Assembly (NCBI GenBank): GCA_019925105.1
Contig: JAHGAU010000032.1
Coordinates: 248,001 to 312,000, forward strand
Source of the DNA: Niebla homalea
Lineage: Eukaryota; Ascomycota; Lecanoromycetes; Lecanorales; Ramalinaceae
Direction of reading: 5' to 3'
DNA length: 64,000 nucleotides
Shown here: piece after piece, positions 29,994-40,163 of the stretch
Layout of the letters: each line of letters starts with the position of its first letter
How positions within the stretch are numbered: the first letter of the stretch is position 1
Position numbers and translations under genes: made by a program
The notes under the pieces: model-generated
What the model was told of the DNA's origin: nothing
Database searches by the model: none
What the model saw: the letters and a program-made list of their open reading frames with translations, nothing else

Positions 29994-30871
29994 TCACAAC
30001 CATTCCGTATGCCAGGTTCCCTTGTCCTTACCCCTGCCCTTCACCATATATTTTGTCTTTGGGATTGTTCCATTCCTAGCATCTCTCCGCCTGTTCCGTA
30101 CAGCCTCCTCCCAATCCGTTTGAATGTGCAAGTAAGGCGTGGTTCGCTGCTTGTTGTTCGGGCGAGCTGGCGTTAGGTTCAGGCTAGTGTATGGGGACGA
30201 ACCTCCAAACCAGTCTTTATAAACTTTTCGGACTCGATGACACCAGTCTTCGTAGATTTTTCGGACTGGACGAAGGCTGCTGCTCCTGCTGCTGCTGCAG
30301 ACAGTGAACTGTGAGTGACTGGGAGGACGGTCATGAGTTCCTAGAGCTGTGGGGGCTGAAGCATGGCTACGATGGCTACGGTGGCTGTGATTGCTGTGGT
30401 TGGAAGATTGTGCTGGGCTGTGATGAGACGAGTGCGCTGAGCTATGGCTGCTTCCATGTCTGGACGAGACAGGAATTGGTGGAAGAGAAAAGTCTTCTGG
30501 GTGGAGACTCCCTCCCGATCTGTCATGTCTTGACGAGCCATGACTGGAGGGTAGCTCGTACTCGTGTGGAGCACCGTTGGAGGACCTCGAGAGCTCCGAC
30601 ATGTTGGCAGGGTCTGATTCGTAGCTAGATGATAGTCCCGATGATGGATAGCTGAAAGAAAGGGGAAAAGACTTCGTGGCTGACTTGTCTCGTTGGAGAT
30701 TGCAAAGCGACGAAGTGAGGTAATATACCGATCGATTAGCAAACGAGTGGAGCTGACGACCCTTTTGATCGTCATCGGACGCATCTGTACGACAGCAAGG
30801 TCCCAACTGTCCGGATTGGCGTCATGCTTCTCTCTGACATCGAGCTCCCCAGTGGCAGACATGGCAGTCAT
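29994..30871 (-). CDS. Two-exon Ser/His-rich orphan, paralog of 27991-29250, about 266 residues
   Basis: Exon 1 starts at the ATG at 30869-30871 (MTAMSATGELDVREKHDANP) and ends at 30729. A 77-bp intron GTATAT...CTTTCTTTCAG (30728 to 30652) with a strong polypyrimidine tract joins exon 2 (30651 to 29994) in phase, giving ...STRLLIDR-YPSSGLSSSY. The middle is Ser/His-rich (SSRHGSSHSSAHSSHHSP and SNHSHRSHRSHAS). The C-terminus has VRKVYKDWFGGSSPY, TPYLHIQTDWEEAVRNRRRD and KGRGKDKG, paralleling TGSWFKGDS, TPFLHLQTHRDGN and KGKAGSRG in the neighbouring gene. The pair probably arose by tandem duplication. Without the intron the frame would start only at an internal ATG (30602). Confidence 0.5.
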
Positions 30872-32445
30872 AAGCCTATGCCTCAATTGCCGCTCACGTC
30901 CTTAATCTGTCCACGTGATTCCAGCAAAGCGGGAGATTACAATGTGGCTTCCCTTCCAACCATTCAGTAGAGATGACAACGTGATCGACAATCATTGGCC
31001 AAGAAAGATGTTGTCCAGGTCCAAAGATAAGCGGCAAGGCTAACGCTCATGGTGGCTGGTGAATTATAAGGCTCCAAGCCGTATTGTTTGCATACATATG
31101 ATTGGGTCCTCCAAAGCCTGAGTGTCATTAAAATAGCTCAGGAATCTGCCTCTTGATAACTTAAGTGCCAAAGCTTGGAGAACACGTAGGCAGTAGGCAA
31201 GTTCCAGCGGTGATACCATGTTTCTGATGTTGTGATCACGAGTCATAAATAACGTGGCGTCTATAGTGAGCTCTCGGATAATCACGGTCGTACAGACTTT
31301 ACCCTGATTGGATTGAGATGAGAAAGCATGATCCAGGAGCCAGAGGCTTCATGGCACCCATTTGGATTCAATGACTTCTAATACCGTCGAAAATGAAATG
31401 AGAACAAATTTGGGATTTGATCTGCTACGTGCCAAAATCTTCCGGGACGTTGTCAACGATAAAATGAGATACATCCCACACTCTGCGTTCCATCGAGATC
31501 TTATCATTGTAGTTTTCACGGTCAGGGTGGGCACGGGCCTTCATTTTGCCGCGTGCTCCGTGCTCACTGGAAAATGAGCATCCTCAAGCAGGTCTTTTGG
31601 TGCCGCATCTTGCGTCCATTCCATGGCCGTGGGATGTCTGTTGTCGTGGGACTAATGCATGAAAAGGATCTTTCGGTGTCTCTCGCTCAGCTCTGCATTG
31701 TCATCGCCACTGGAATACGTTCCGTATATCCTATCCGTCTTTGACTCCTTGGTGCGATGAGATGCCTTGCCGTCGCAGTGCCTCTTCTCGCCGATCACCC
31801 CTGCCCTGTTGGTATCCAATGGCGCAAGATCCCTGTTCTAAGAGCTTTTGCGCACAAGGTTGTGGTGACGGGATCGCTTGATCTTCTAGCATGTTGGATG
31901 CCGTACGCTGCGTGTTTTATTTCGACTCCGGTCTAGCAAACAGAATCCGAGCGTGGAGGACCTGCCGTGGGTCTCCTGTGACACGTATACCTCCCTATGA
32001 GACTCTTGACCCGAGTCTTCCAAGGAGGACTCAAAAAAAAACAGTGTCCCTCACGACGAACGGGCCTCAGTCAAAGACTTAACTCAATAAGAATTCCCCG
32101 AATTTAGAATACGCAATAAATCGATTTGACTGCCCCATCATAAAAGGGTCTTCATTTGTCCGCGTCATGATGTATTTTATGAGGCGAAATCTATGAAGCT
32201 AACTTTTTGAATCACAACTCCCGACACGCCAACAGATTCCGTTCTACCTCATAAGATTCCATATAACATCGAACAATCTTGAAAAGAGATTTGTCAAGCA
32301 ATCTCTCCGCGTCGTCGAACACCCCCAGAGTCATCCTGTAAGCAATCATTCTGAATGAGTGTAATCGCAGTCGCAGAGCAAAGGATAGAGTACTGATTTC
32401 ACTTGTCGATCCGAGACCCCGCTTTAGATTCAGTGACTCCTGTGC
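30872..32445. other. Intergenic, no supported gene
   Basis: This 1.6-kb stretch has only short frames (up to 73 codons) and no recognisable motif or repeat. Confidence 0.4.
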
Positions 32446-33660
32446 TTATGCTTTTTGGACTCTTGGCTCCCAACCTTTTGTGGGGAGCACCAAGGGGCCC
32501 TGAATACTTTGCATTAAGCACCATGCACTCTCTTTCCTACCAGCATTCCACAAACTCACAACATCGTCATAGACCCGAAGAGTCGCAGCCCCCTTTTCAA
32601 ACTGATTCAGCTCAGCCTCCATCGCTGCAAAGAGGATGCTCTCGCGATGGAACATATCCTTTTGGTAGCGATCAGGATGGTCGCTGGGCTTGTAGCCTTT
32701 GTGATCGTAGGAGCTGGAGTATCTTCTACGAAGACGATGCACAGAATGACCATGATCATTATCATAGCGGTCGTGACGAGTGACACGCTTGCCAGTCGAT
32801 TTTTGATAAGATCGGCTGCTCCGGCAGTCGGGCGAGTATGACGTTGCGCGGTGGTGAGAGCGAGGGTGCTTGACGTTTCCAACTTCGTCGCTACTACTGC
32901 TGTCATCAGGACTCGTATCCGCTATGACAATGACCGGTTTTGATCGATGATGAGGACGTGAGCAAGAACGCTTATCAAACGATCTATGATGGTAAGATCG
33001 GCTACTCTGGTAGTCGGGCGAGTATAACGTTGCGCGGTGGTAAGAGCGAGGGTGCCTGGCCTTTCGAACTTCATACTCATCGCTACTACTGCTGTCATCA
33101 GAAATCGTATCCGCTATGGAAATCACCGGTTTTGGTCGATGATGAAGATGTGAGTGAGAACGCTTGCTAGACGATTCCTGATGATGAGATCGGCTGCTCC
33201 GGTAGTCGGGCGAGACTGAAGTTGCGCGATGGTGAGAGCGAGGGTGTCTGACCTGGCGAACTTCAAATTCATCACTGCTGCTGCTGTCATCAGGAGTCGT
33301 ATCCACCATGAAGGTCACCCGTTTTGGTCGATGATGATGATCTGAGTGAGACTCGTACCGTCGGTCTCTTGGGTAGCTGCGGCGGCGACTTCGACCCCGG
33401 GGTCGATCTTCACCGTATGGTGGAGGAGCGGGCATGAATTCGTTGACTGCCCCGTTGAATCCATAGCCATACTGAGCAGCGGTTTTGTAAGAATGGATTG
33501 CATATGGAGGCTGAGGAGCTTGATGATCAGGAATTGGCTGCCGGTAAGCACGCTGCAGTTGCGCGAGATTCGGTGGTGTCAGGCAGGCGCCTGATGAGAC
33601 ATGGTAGGCCCCGGATGACTTGTTGCGTATAGGATACGGAGGTTCCTCACGTGGATTCAT
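32446..33660 (-). CDS. Orphan protein with three 64-residue repeats, 404 residues
   Basis: I chose the ATG at 33658-33660 (MNPREEPPYPIRNKSSGAYH). The frame continues upstream to 33882, but that part looks non-coding. After a Pro/Gln/Tyr-rich leader ending in AVNEFMPAPPPYGEDR, residues 105-285 hold three tandem units. Each has H-H-R-x-K-x-V-x-x-x-A/V-D-T, then DDSSSSDE, then RHPRSHHRATS and SPDYRSSRS. DDSSSSDE is a strong casein-kinase-2-type acidic cluster beside a basic patch. The C-terminal 75 residues are more globular (MFHRESILFAAMEAELNQFE, then ESAWCLMQSIQGPLVLPTKG and WEP). The final LPTKGWEP weakly recalls the second P-x-x-x-W motif of the family to the left. Function unknown. Confidence 0.55.
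   Translation of the reverse strand: MNPREEPPYPIRNKSSGAYHVSSGACLTPPNLAQLQRAYRQPIPDHQAPQPPYAIHSYKTAAQYGYGFNGAVNEFMPAPPPYGEDRPRGRSRRRSYPRDRRYESHSDHHHRPKRVTFMVDTTPDDSSSSDEFEVRQVRHPRSHHRATSVSPDYRSSRSHHQESSSKRSHSHLHHRPKPVISIADTISDDSSSSDEYEVRKARHPRSYHRATLYSPDYQSSRSYHHRSFDKRSCSRPHHRSKPVIVIADTSPDDSSSSDEVGNVKHPRSHHRATSYSPDCRSSRSYQKSTGKRVTRHDRYDNDHGHSVHRLRRRYSSSYDHKGYKPSDHPDRYQKDMFHRESILFAAMEAELNQFEKGAATLRVYDDVVSLWNAGRKESAWCLMQSIQGPLVLPTKGWEPRVQKA
32790..33350. repeat. 192-bp tandem repeat, three copies
   Basis: The string gttttggtcgatgatga or its gttttgatcg variant starts at about 32937, 33129 and 33321, exactly 192 bp apart. Each unit encodes 64 residues of the 32446-33660 protein. The left copy is shortened at its DDSSSSDE-to-RHPRS junction (EVGNVKHPRS). 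Confidence 0.85.
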
Positions 33661-33882
33661 CTTTTCGCAATCAAGGACTAAGAGAATGCTGAAGATAGTT
33701 TGTTCTGTGAGTCTGCAGTACAACGTAGCTGAATTTGGTGAAGGTTGTGTGAATGAAGAGATCACGAGGGAGAGAAGGACCTTAAGAGTACAATGAGACT
33801 CTATTGTGATACCTCGACCTGATAATAATGAAGTGTACTCTAAGGCATTGGTGGGTTTGAGGTCTGGCGGATTAGATTCCAA

Positions 33883-34970
33883 GGCGAGCTAGGTCGCGTA
33901 GCCTTATCGGTAGCCCACAGCCCCCTGTCGCCTTCTATTGGCGGCTTATTGTCACATGGACTGCCATTGTGACCTCAGCGTCATGAGTCCCAGCATATCT
34001 TTTGGGACTACCGGGTTGCGGGCTTGGCAGTGCACGCCCCACATGTCGTACTCAAGGTCTTCATGATCTCGCATGAAGCAACCAGAGCATTATCAGAGAA
34101 GATGGGGAAATCACGCGAAGCATGGCTTTAGGCGAAACAAGTCAAGGGTGTATCAAGACCAGGCCCCCACACAGGATGTCATATCAGGGGACTTCCAGAA
34201 GTCAAATGCCAGTAACGCATCCTCAATTCCCACTGCCATGGGTTACCCTGAAATTCTTTGGCGGATTGGAGAAGTTCAAGCGGTACAGTCTATGTGGGTC
34301 AGGAATCGACACTTCCAAACGATGTCTCCATTTTACTGTTCAGTGAAGTAGACCCAGATGTCTGGGATACGCTCCGCCTGAATTAATACTTGACGGCTTT
34401 GACGAACAACTCCTTTGTACGTCGAGTGGCTACGTCAGTTGCAGTCATCCTTCCTCCCAATCTTTCGACGTTGGCTCGCATAAGGTGTGATTGTCCAACA
34501 ATTTAATCTTGACCAGGCGAGGAGGCGCTCTTTTTTTTCCCCGTTGAGGCGGATGGGGCTGCCCATTTGCCGTCACTCTAGAGCAACCGGCGGCACATCC
34601 GTAGACTTGAGCCTGAGCCGAGCGAAAGGTTACCCGAAGTCCGCTCGCCTTGACGAGTCTGAGGGCGGAAGCTACGAAATATGGTGAGGTGAGCAAATAA
34701 TGATCACAATTGGTCGTTCCAGAATTCTGAATTCCAGGCGCAGGGATTCCAAAACCGGCTTAGCGAACGCCTCGCGGCAGCCAATCAGCGGCCCGCAAAG
34801 CCACCCCACGTTGGTGTCACAACATTCTGCTCGCTCGCTTTATTGATGTAGCGAGAACAATATCAATATGTTCATGGTTGAAATCATTGATTTCTGTATA
34901 ATTTCATCAGATAGGAGTTGAATATGGTCCATTTTGTTCCACATCTCTCAGCCTAAGACTCAATTGCGTC
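33883..34970. other. Intergenic, boundary between the accessory block and the housekeeping island
   Basis: No supported gene. The right half is the promoter of the PRPP synthetase gene starting at 34971. Confidence 0.4.
34781..34785 (+). promoter_or_regulatory. CCAAT box upstream of the PRPP synthetase gene
   Basis: CCAAT in the context gcagccaatcagcgg lies about 190 bases before the start codon at 34971. This is the usual distance for a HAP-complex site in fungal housekeeping promoters. The assignment rests on sequence and spacing only. Confidence 0.35.
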
Positions 34971-36875
34971 ATGGCAACGAATGAGGTGGTAATTATGACT
35001 GGCAACTCTGTAAGCCATCTGATGGGAGAAAAGCCATGAAAGAAATTGCTCTAATTCGGTTAGCATCCAGAGTTGGCCAAGATGGTCGCGGAAGGGTAGG
35101 CTGTTCCAACCTCCTTCGAGTTCGGATGCTGAATTATCATAATGCAGTGTGAGCAAAGAGGTTAAATCTCATACATACCAGGACACATCAGCAATCTAGC
35201 TGAAGAGTATATAGCTTGCCAGAGTGCTAGTGTTGAAGTACTCGAATCAGGTATAGCACCCTACCCCAATCTGTCCCAATTGATTATTCCTCACAATGAA
35301 GTAGGAAACCTCGGTCACGATTGGCGAGTCTGTACGTTGGCATCCGGACTCTCTCAAGTGAAGAACTGGCACTCAGAAGTAAATTACAGGTGCGAGACGA
35401 AGAGTACGTTTTAATCATAAAGCGGAATGGATCAGGCTGAAGAGAGTCAAAGTGTTTTCATCGTGCAGTCGCCAGCGCCTGGAGATGTGAATGATGGTAC
35501 CGCAACCTTGGTGGGGCGCGCTTGTGGAGGTGACTTTGCTGATCTTTAGCAAGGCTTTATGGAGCTTTTGCAAGTAAGTGCTATTATTCCATTTCAGAGT
35601 GTGCCGATCATAACTGACCAGGACCAAGATGATCAACGCATGCAAGACCGCTTCAGCCAGGTCCGCGACTCTTCTGCTCCCAGATCGAGGATTCTTGTGT
35701 TGACTCAGGCATCAGACGTATCACAGCCGTGATACCCAATTTCCCATATGCACGACAGTGAGCTCTATGTGATCTTCAGGTAATCACCTCAATCCGCTGA
35801 CGATCTTGGCAGGGACAAGAAGGTATGCTTTGAGCGATGACTCGGCCACCTCCATGATAACAGCCCTTTTCGTCTAGGACAGAAGTAGGTCCGTACTTCT
35901 CTAAGTGATTTCCATGGCGCCTGCTTGCTGATTGAGGTTCCAGAGCGCCAATTACAGCACGGCTGGTGGCGAACCTCCTTCAAGTGGCCGGCATAAACCA
36001 CGTTGTAGGTCCATGTACACGCCTTTGGCATCAACACCTTCCCCTTCGCTTCCACTAATTGCATCAAGATCACCATGGACCTCCACGCCTCCCAAATCCA
36101 AGGCTTCTTCTCCGTCCCCGTAGACAAGTCCGTCCTCTCCTCTCATCCCTAAACACAACCCTCCCCCCATTCACTCCCCAAATCTTTGTCCCGTACAGAC
36201 CCCCAACCTTAACCGGCACTCCTCTCTCTCAGCCTCTACGCCGAACCCGCCTCAATAGCCTGGCTCCGCGAACGCTACGCCACGCGCATCAAAGCCGAAG
36301 ACGTCGTCATCGTCTCCCCGGACGCGGGCGGGGTCAAGCGGGCCACCTCGATCGCCTACCGGCTGGGCACCGATTTCGCCATGATCCACAAGGAGCGGCA
36401 GGAAGCCAGCGTGGTCAGCAAGATGGTGCTGGTCGGCAAGGTCGAGGGCAAGATGGCCATCCTGATCGACGACATGTGCGACACCGCGGGCACGCTGTGC
36501 AAGGCCGCCGACACGGTGAAGGCGCAGGGCGCGGCCGAGGTGCTGGCCATCTGCACGCACGGCATCCTGAGCGGGAACGCGATTGCGAACCTGAACGCCT
36601 GTGAGGGTTTGAGTAAGCTGGTGGTGACGAATACGGTGCCGCTCCAGGGCAAGGAGGGGAAGTGCCGGAAGATTGAGACGATCAATATTGCGCCGACGTT
36701 GAGTGGTGAGTGCTTCTTTTCTTTGGTGACATGGGGGAGATGGGAGGACCCTGGAGGGGGAAGGGAATGTGTGGGCTGACGTGAAATTGGGAGGATAGAG
36801 GCGATTAGGAGGACGCACAATGGGGAGAGTGTGAGCTTTTTGTTCACGCATGCGCCGGTTGATAGTACCGCATGA
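34971..36875 (+). CDS. PRS: Ribose-phosphate pyrophosphokinase (PRPP synthetase), about 15 exons
   Basis: Makes PRPP from ribose 5-phosphate and ATP for nucleotide, histidine and tryptophan synthesis. No long frame covers it. I assembled it as exons 34971-35009, 35064-35095, 35223-35250, 35305-35331, 35390-35403, 35447-35496, 35554-35573, 35629-35660, 35716-35757, 35813-35822, 35878-35888, 35944-36004, 36069-36127, 36233-36705 and 36799-36875. This totals 975 nt and 324 residues; the family is about 318-320. Landmarks in order are MATNEVVIMTGNS, KYSNQETSVTIGES, FMELLQMINACKTASARR, PYARQDKKDRSRAPITARL, MDLHASQIQGFFSVPVDN, VSPDAGG, the PRPP loop IDDMCDTAGTL and AIRRTHNGESVSFLF. All junctions keep phase. 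The exon 2-3 junction is weakest because a few residues expected there are missing, so a further microexon may exist. Several donors are GTCCGN. The 10-, 11- and 14-nt exons are unusual. Confidence 0.85.
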
Positions 36876-37423
36876 GAGCAGAAAGGGAATAGAAAAAGAA
36901 GAAGAGCGGGCTGCATTCCCCACGGCGTTTGATGGAGGAACGGGAAACGTTTTCACTTTCGAAGAAAGAAAGGCACGTCTTCTGGTCAGGGTATTCTGGT
37001 GAGATTGGAATAAAGATGGTAGACGGTGTAGGACGAAACAAAGATAGTAACGTTGCAAGATGGGAACATTTGATCCAAGCATTGAGGTCGTTGCAAGGCT
37101 CTTTGAAAAGGCAATGTCGTCCACGCCGTTTGGGAACTTGCATGCAAGCGGGGGATCGTCGCTGGTGCAGAACTCTATGTCTCATTTGCTAGAATTCAAC
37201 CCCACCAGCGAGCCTGTTCCTCCACTGACAGCCTCACCAATGTGTGTTCCATGCTCTTCTCCTCGATGCAAGCGACTCCTCCCCTGACAGCCTCACCAGG
37301 AAATTTCCGTGCTCTTCTCCAGCCTCCACTGACAGCCTCACCAAATTCGATTCCATGCTCTTCTCCTCATTTTCCGCCATACAAAAGGCGAGCCACGTCC
37401 ACCCATTCACATGCCCCAATCCT
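36876..37423. other. Convergent 3' flanks of the PRPP synthetase and RPS6 genes, with a triplicated segment
   Basis: Both neighbouring genes end here. At about 37212-37372 three imperfect tandem copies of a 50-60-bp segment occur. Each contains ctgacagcctcacca, followed within 15-25 bases by a ctcttctcc block. No coding signal. Confidence 0.5.
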
Positions 37424-38342
37424 CTACTTCCTCATCGAGCTTGCTCGTCGCTCTGTCAAAGAGATTAGCCAATCACCATCACCACCCAAAGCGACAGAAC
37501 CAAAATATGGAGACGACGTACTCCTCAGCTCGCTCTTCTTGTTCTTCTCCTCATTGACCCGCTGGGCCAACAGCTGCGCATATTCGTTGGCAGCATCCTT
37601 GGTCGCCTCTGCACGACGACGCTTCAACGCCATCAAGTGGCGCTTATGCTGGAGACGCTGAGGTGTGACCAAGCGCTGGATGCGGGGGGCCTTGGTGTAG
37701 GGTTTCTTGCCTTCACCTTTGGGTTGGACTTCACGGCGGATGACGAATTTGCGGACCTAGATGGACCCCCAACATCATCAGCCCAGGTTTTCCTCGCTCA
37801 TACTCATTTACCCTCGATGTTGGGTTCTTTCCCCCCTGCCGATCCATCGGCTCCAATGGAGGCAAATCAATCAAACGAATACTCACATCATCCTTATCCG
37901 TCAGATTGAAAAACCTCCGAATCTTCGTCGCCCGCTTCGGCCCCAGTCGCTTCGGCTGCACACTATCCGTCAATCCCGGGATATCCCCTTCCCCCTGCTT
38001 AACCACACTGAGCGCCAGCACCGCCAGATCGGCCGCGACGATGCAGCCCCTCACGCTCTTCCGCCTCCTCTCGCCGCTCCGCCGGGGCCGGTAGCAGCTG
38101 TGGCCGGCACTCAAGAGCAGGCGCACGCGGGTGGGGTGCATGACGCCTTGCTTCATGGGGAAGCCTTGCTTGTCGTTGCCGCCGGTGATCTTGAAGACGT
38201 AGCCGGCGAACTCGGGGCCGAGGGAGTCGGCGGGGACTTCCTGGCCCATGCGGCGGTCCATGAAGACGCGCAGCTTGCGGTCGTCCTCGATCTCGACGAG
38301 TTTCTGGGTGCCGTTGGCGGGGTAGGATATGTTGAGTTTCAT
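37424..38342 (-). CDS. RPS6: 40S ribosomal protein S6
   Basis: Component of the small ribosomal subunit. Exon 1 is 38342-37887, a 130-bp intron (GTGAGT...ATCTAG) follows, exon 2 is 37756-37522, a 69-bp intron (GTACGT...GACAG) follows, and exon 3 is 37452-37424. Total 720 nt, 239 residues, the normal fungal length. Landmarks are [20 protein letters not shown] at the start, [40 protein letters not shown] spliced to [11 protein letters not shown], and the last splice giving [12 protein letters not shown], the phosphorylated C-terminal RRxSS tail. The frame stays open upstream of 38342 but has no ATG there, so the start is secure by conservation. RPS6 is a TOR/S6-kinase target in eukaryotes, and the RRASS serines are present. 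Confidence 0.95.
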
Positions 38343-39060
38343 CTTGACGGGATGGGGTGTGTCAAGATGAGGGGTGGGATGGGAGGTGAGATGAAGTAGT
38401 GGTAGTGGTGGTGCTGCGATGGGACTTGAAGTTAGAGGCCCAAAAGTTCGCGTTTGTGTCTGTGTGGGAGCTAGCGAGGAGACACTAGGCTTGATTGGGT
38501 TGGGGCTTGGCAGCGATATGCGGAATTGTTCCGTGTTCTCGCTGGGCCGTGCATCATAGAAATCGCTGCGATCATTGTCCACTGGAGAAACTTGCTATGC
38601 TCTTAATCAGGGGCTCGGTTGAATAAATGCTGACAATAGTGACAGAGAAAACATTGCCCATATGCTCAAAAGCTTGGCGTCCGTTCCCTACTTTGCTATT
38701 GAGCAAACTATTGAGACCTCAATTGAGCATAAGTGTTTCATGCTTGGATAGAAAACCCCCTTGGGACATCGGCGCACACCAATGGTGGTGGGCAATGATA
38801 CCTGGCTCATCATGGCTTGTACCAGGGATCACACATTGGCAAATATGTGACTGCAGCAATCACAAGGTTGATATTGAAGGAACATATCTATCTACGAGAA
38901 TAGAGTATCCGCAATCTGTGTACCTTGCCGTGACTGTCAAATGAACGTACTTCTCCTTTGTGATGCTGGGAATTCCATCTTCATCTCTTGCATAGCCAAT
39001 CTCAGTCGGCTCTTCTCATCCTCGCAAGAATTCATTGGTTCACTCCTTGGATGACATCAT
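38343..39060. other. RPS6 promoter region and intergenic sequence
   Basis: The first 250 bases should hold the RPS6 promoter and a pyrimidine-rich leader. A plus-strand frame at 38627-38944 has no supporting motif. Confidence 0.4.
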
Positions 39061-39780
39061 TTACTGCCCTCTACGCCTCTGAGCACGGCGGGCTTCGGCT
39101 ATTTCTGCGGTCTGCGCTCTACGCCTCTGAGTAAGGCGAGCTTCGGTTTCCTCTGCGATCTCCGCTTCCACTGCCGCGGAGCGGAGGCGGCGTCCTATAC
39201 CAGCCAGGTCGGACGGGAAGGGGCTAGCCACAGGAGTGTACACGAAGTTATTGTTCACAACCTTGACATCTCCATGCCCACCGAGAAACTCGGCTTTGTC
39301 CTTGGTTTCCATGGAGTATCCTACCCTTTGAATGACATGGATCAGTTCAGGGGGTCCTGATTGCCAAGTGTCCGCATCCCTCCACATCTGCAGGAAGAGG
39401 CAAGTGTCTTTGTTGAAGTGCGTGTTGTACACTTCCGCCACGGTGATGGATGCCCAGGGATACCACTGCGTGTCTTCTTCAGGCAGATCGTTGATGGGGA
39501 AGACAAAGGCACCGTACGAGACCTGTTGAGTTGGCTCTCCATAATGCATGATCGCTCCAATGTCGTCGATTTCGCCTTTGTGGATGTAGAAATGAGGGTC
39601 ATGGCCAAGGCCGCCCGCCCCTATGGCCTGCATATCGTAGCTAAAGAGGGTGCGAACAACAGGAGAAAGCTGGCCAAGGGTGAAAGTTGCTGGGACCGAA
39701 ATGATGCGGCTGAATCTGGGACCCATTTCACTGACAGGCTGGACATTCAGGATGAGATCAAATGGCATGTTGCTGAACAT
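39061..39780 (-). CDS. Orphan protein, possible pRiA4b ORF-3-like fold, 239 residues or slightly more
   Basis: The single-exon reading starts at the ATG at 39778-39780. Residues 5-45 (PFDLILNVQPVSEMGPRFSR, then ISVPATFTLGQLSPVVRTLF) resemble the start of pRiA4b ORF-3-like proteins found in fungi (x-L-x-V-x-L...P...R-x-x-x-VP...L-x-x-x-I), followed by HDPHFYIHKGE. The similarity is weak and by eye. The C-terminal 50 residues are a charged Arg/Glu helix ending in RRAQRRRGQ. Upstream another ATG at 39902-39904 opens MSDATMSEVSEVDILEQNLP. That could be a first exon, but the only splice that fits in phase needs an intron of about 34 bp, so I did not join it. Function unknown. Confidence 0.5.
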   Translation of the reverse strand: MFSNMPFDLILNVQPVSEMGPRFSRIISVPATFTLGQLSPVVRTLFSYDMQAIGAGGLGHDPHFYIHKGEIDDIGAIMHYGEPTQQVSYGAFVFPINDLPEEDTQWYPWASITVAEVYNTHFNKDTCLFLQMWRDADTWQSGPPELIHVIQRVGYSMETKDKAEFLGGHGDVKVVNNNFVYTPVASPFPSDLAGIGRRLRSAAVEAEIAEETEARLTQRRRAQTAEIAEARRAQRRRGQ

Positions 39781-40163
39781 CAGGTCAGTAGTGAGTCAGA
39801 ATGCACCGTTCGAACAGGGTAGCTTGCATCAAGTAATTGGGGCTAGGCAAATTCTGCTCCAGAATATCCACCTCAGACACCTCAGACATCGTGGCGTCAG
39901 ACATGGTAGCGACAATGTGTTCGTGATGGACTAGCATCATCGTCAGTGACGGATAGTGACGGCCGATTCCAGTCCACTTACCAATGTCCGATTTGTAGTG
40001 TTTTATTCTCGTTCGATGAGTGCAAAGGAAGAAGGGAACACAATGGTCTTTAAGTACTGGAAGTTCGAGGCATTAACCTTGGAGTCTGGGTAGATTCTAG
40101 TGCAGCAATTGATTCACATCATCGGTGCAGCTTCATCCGCTTATTGATCGGCTTATTGAAGGC

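Noticed and set aside
34971..36060. The PRPP synthetase as an N-terminally truncated pseudogene
   Set aside because: The missing N-terminal motifs were all found in small upstream exons joined by GT-AG introns in correct phase.
36059..36604. A 181-codon plus-strand frame rich in Arg/Pro/Gly inside the PRPP synthetase locus
   Set aside because: It is an off-frame reading of the large PRPP synthetase exon. The true frame shows the VSPDAGG and IDDMCDTAGTL motifs.
37757..37886. A box C/D snoRNA in the first RPS6 intron
   Set aside because: A TGATGA-like string is present, but at the 3' end of the intron, with no properly placed D box or terminal stem.
38343..38582. Upstream in-frame extension of RPS6 by 80 residues
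   Set aside because: It opens with GTG rather than ATG and has Pro/Thr-rich leader-like sequence. RPS6 proteins begin exactly at MKLNISYP.
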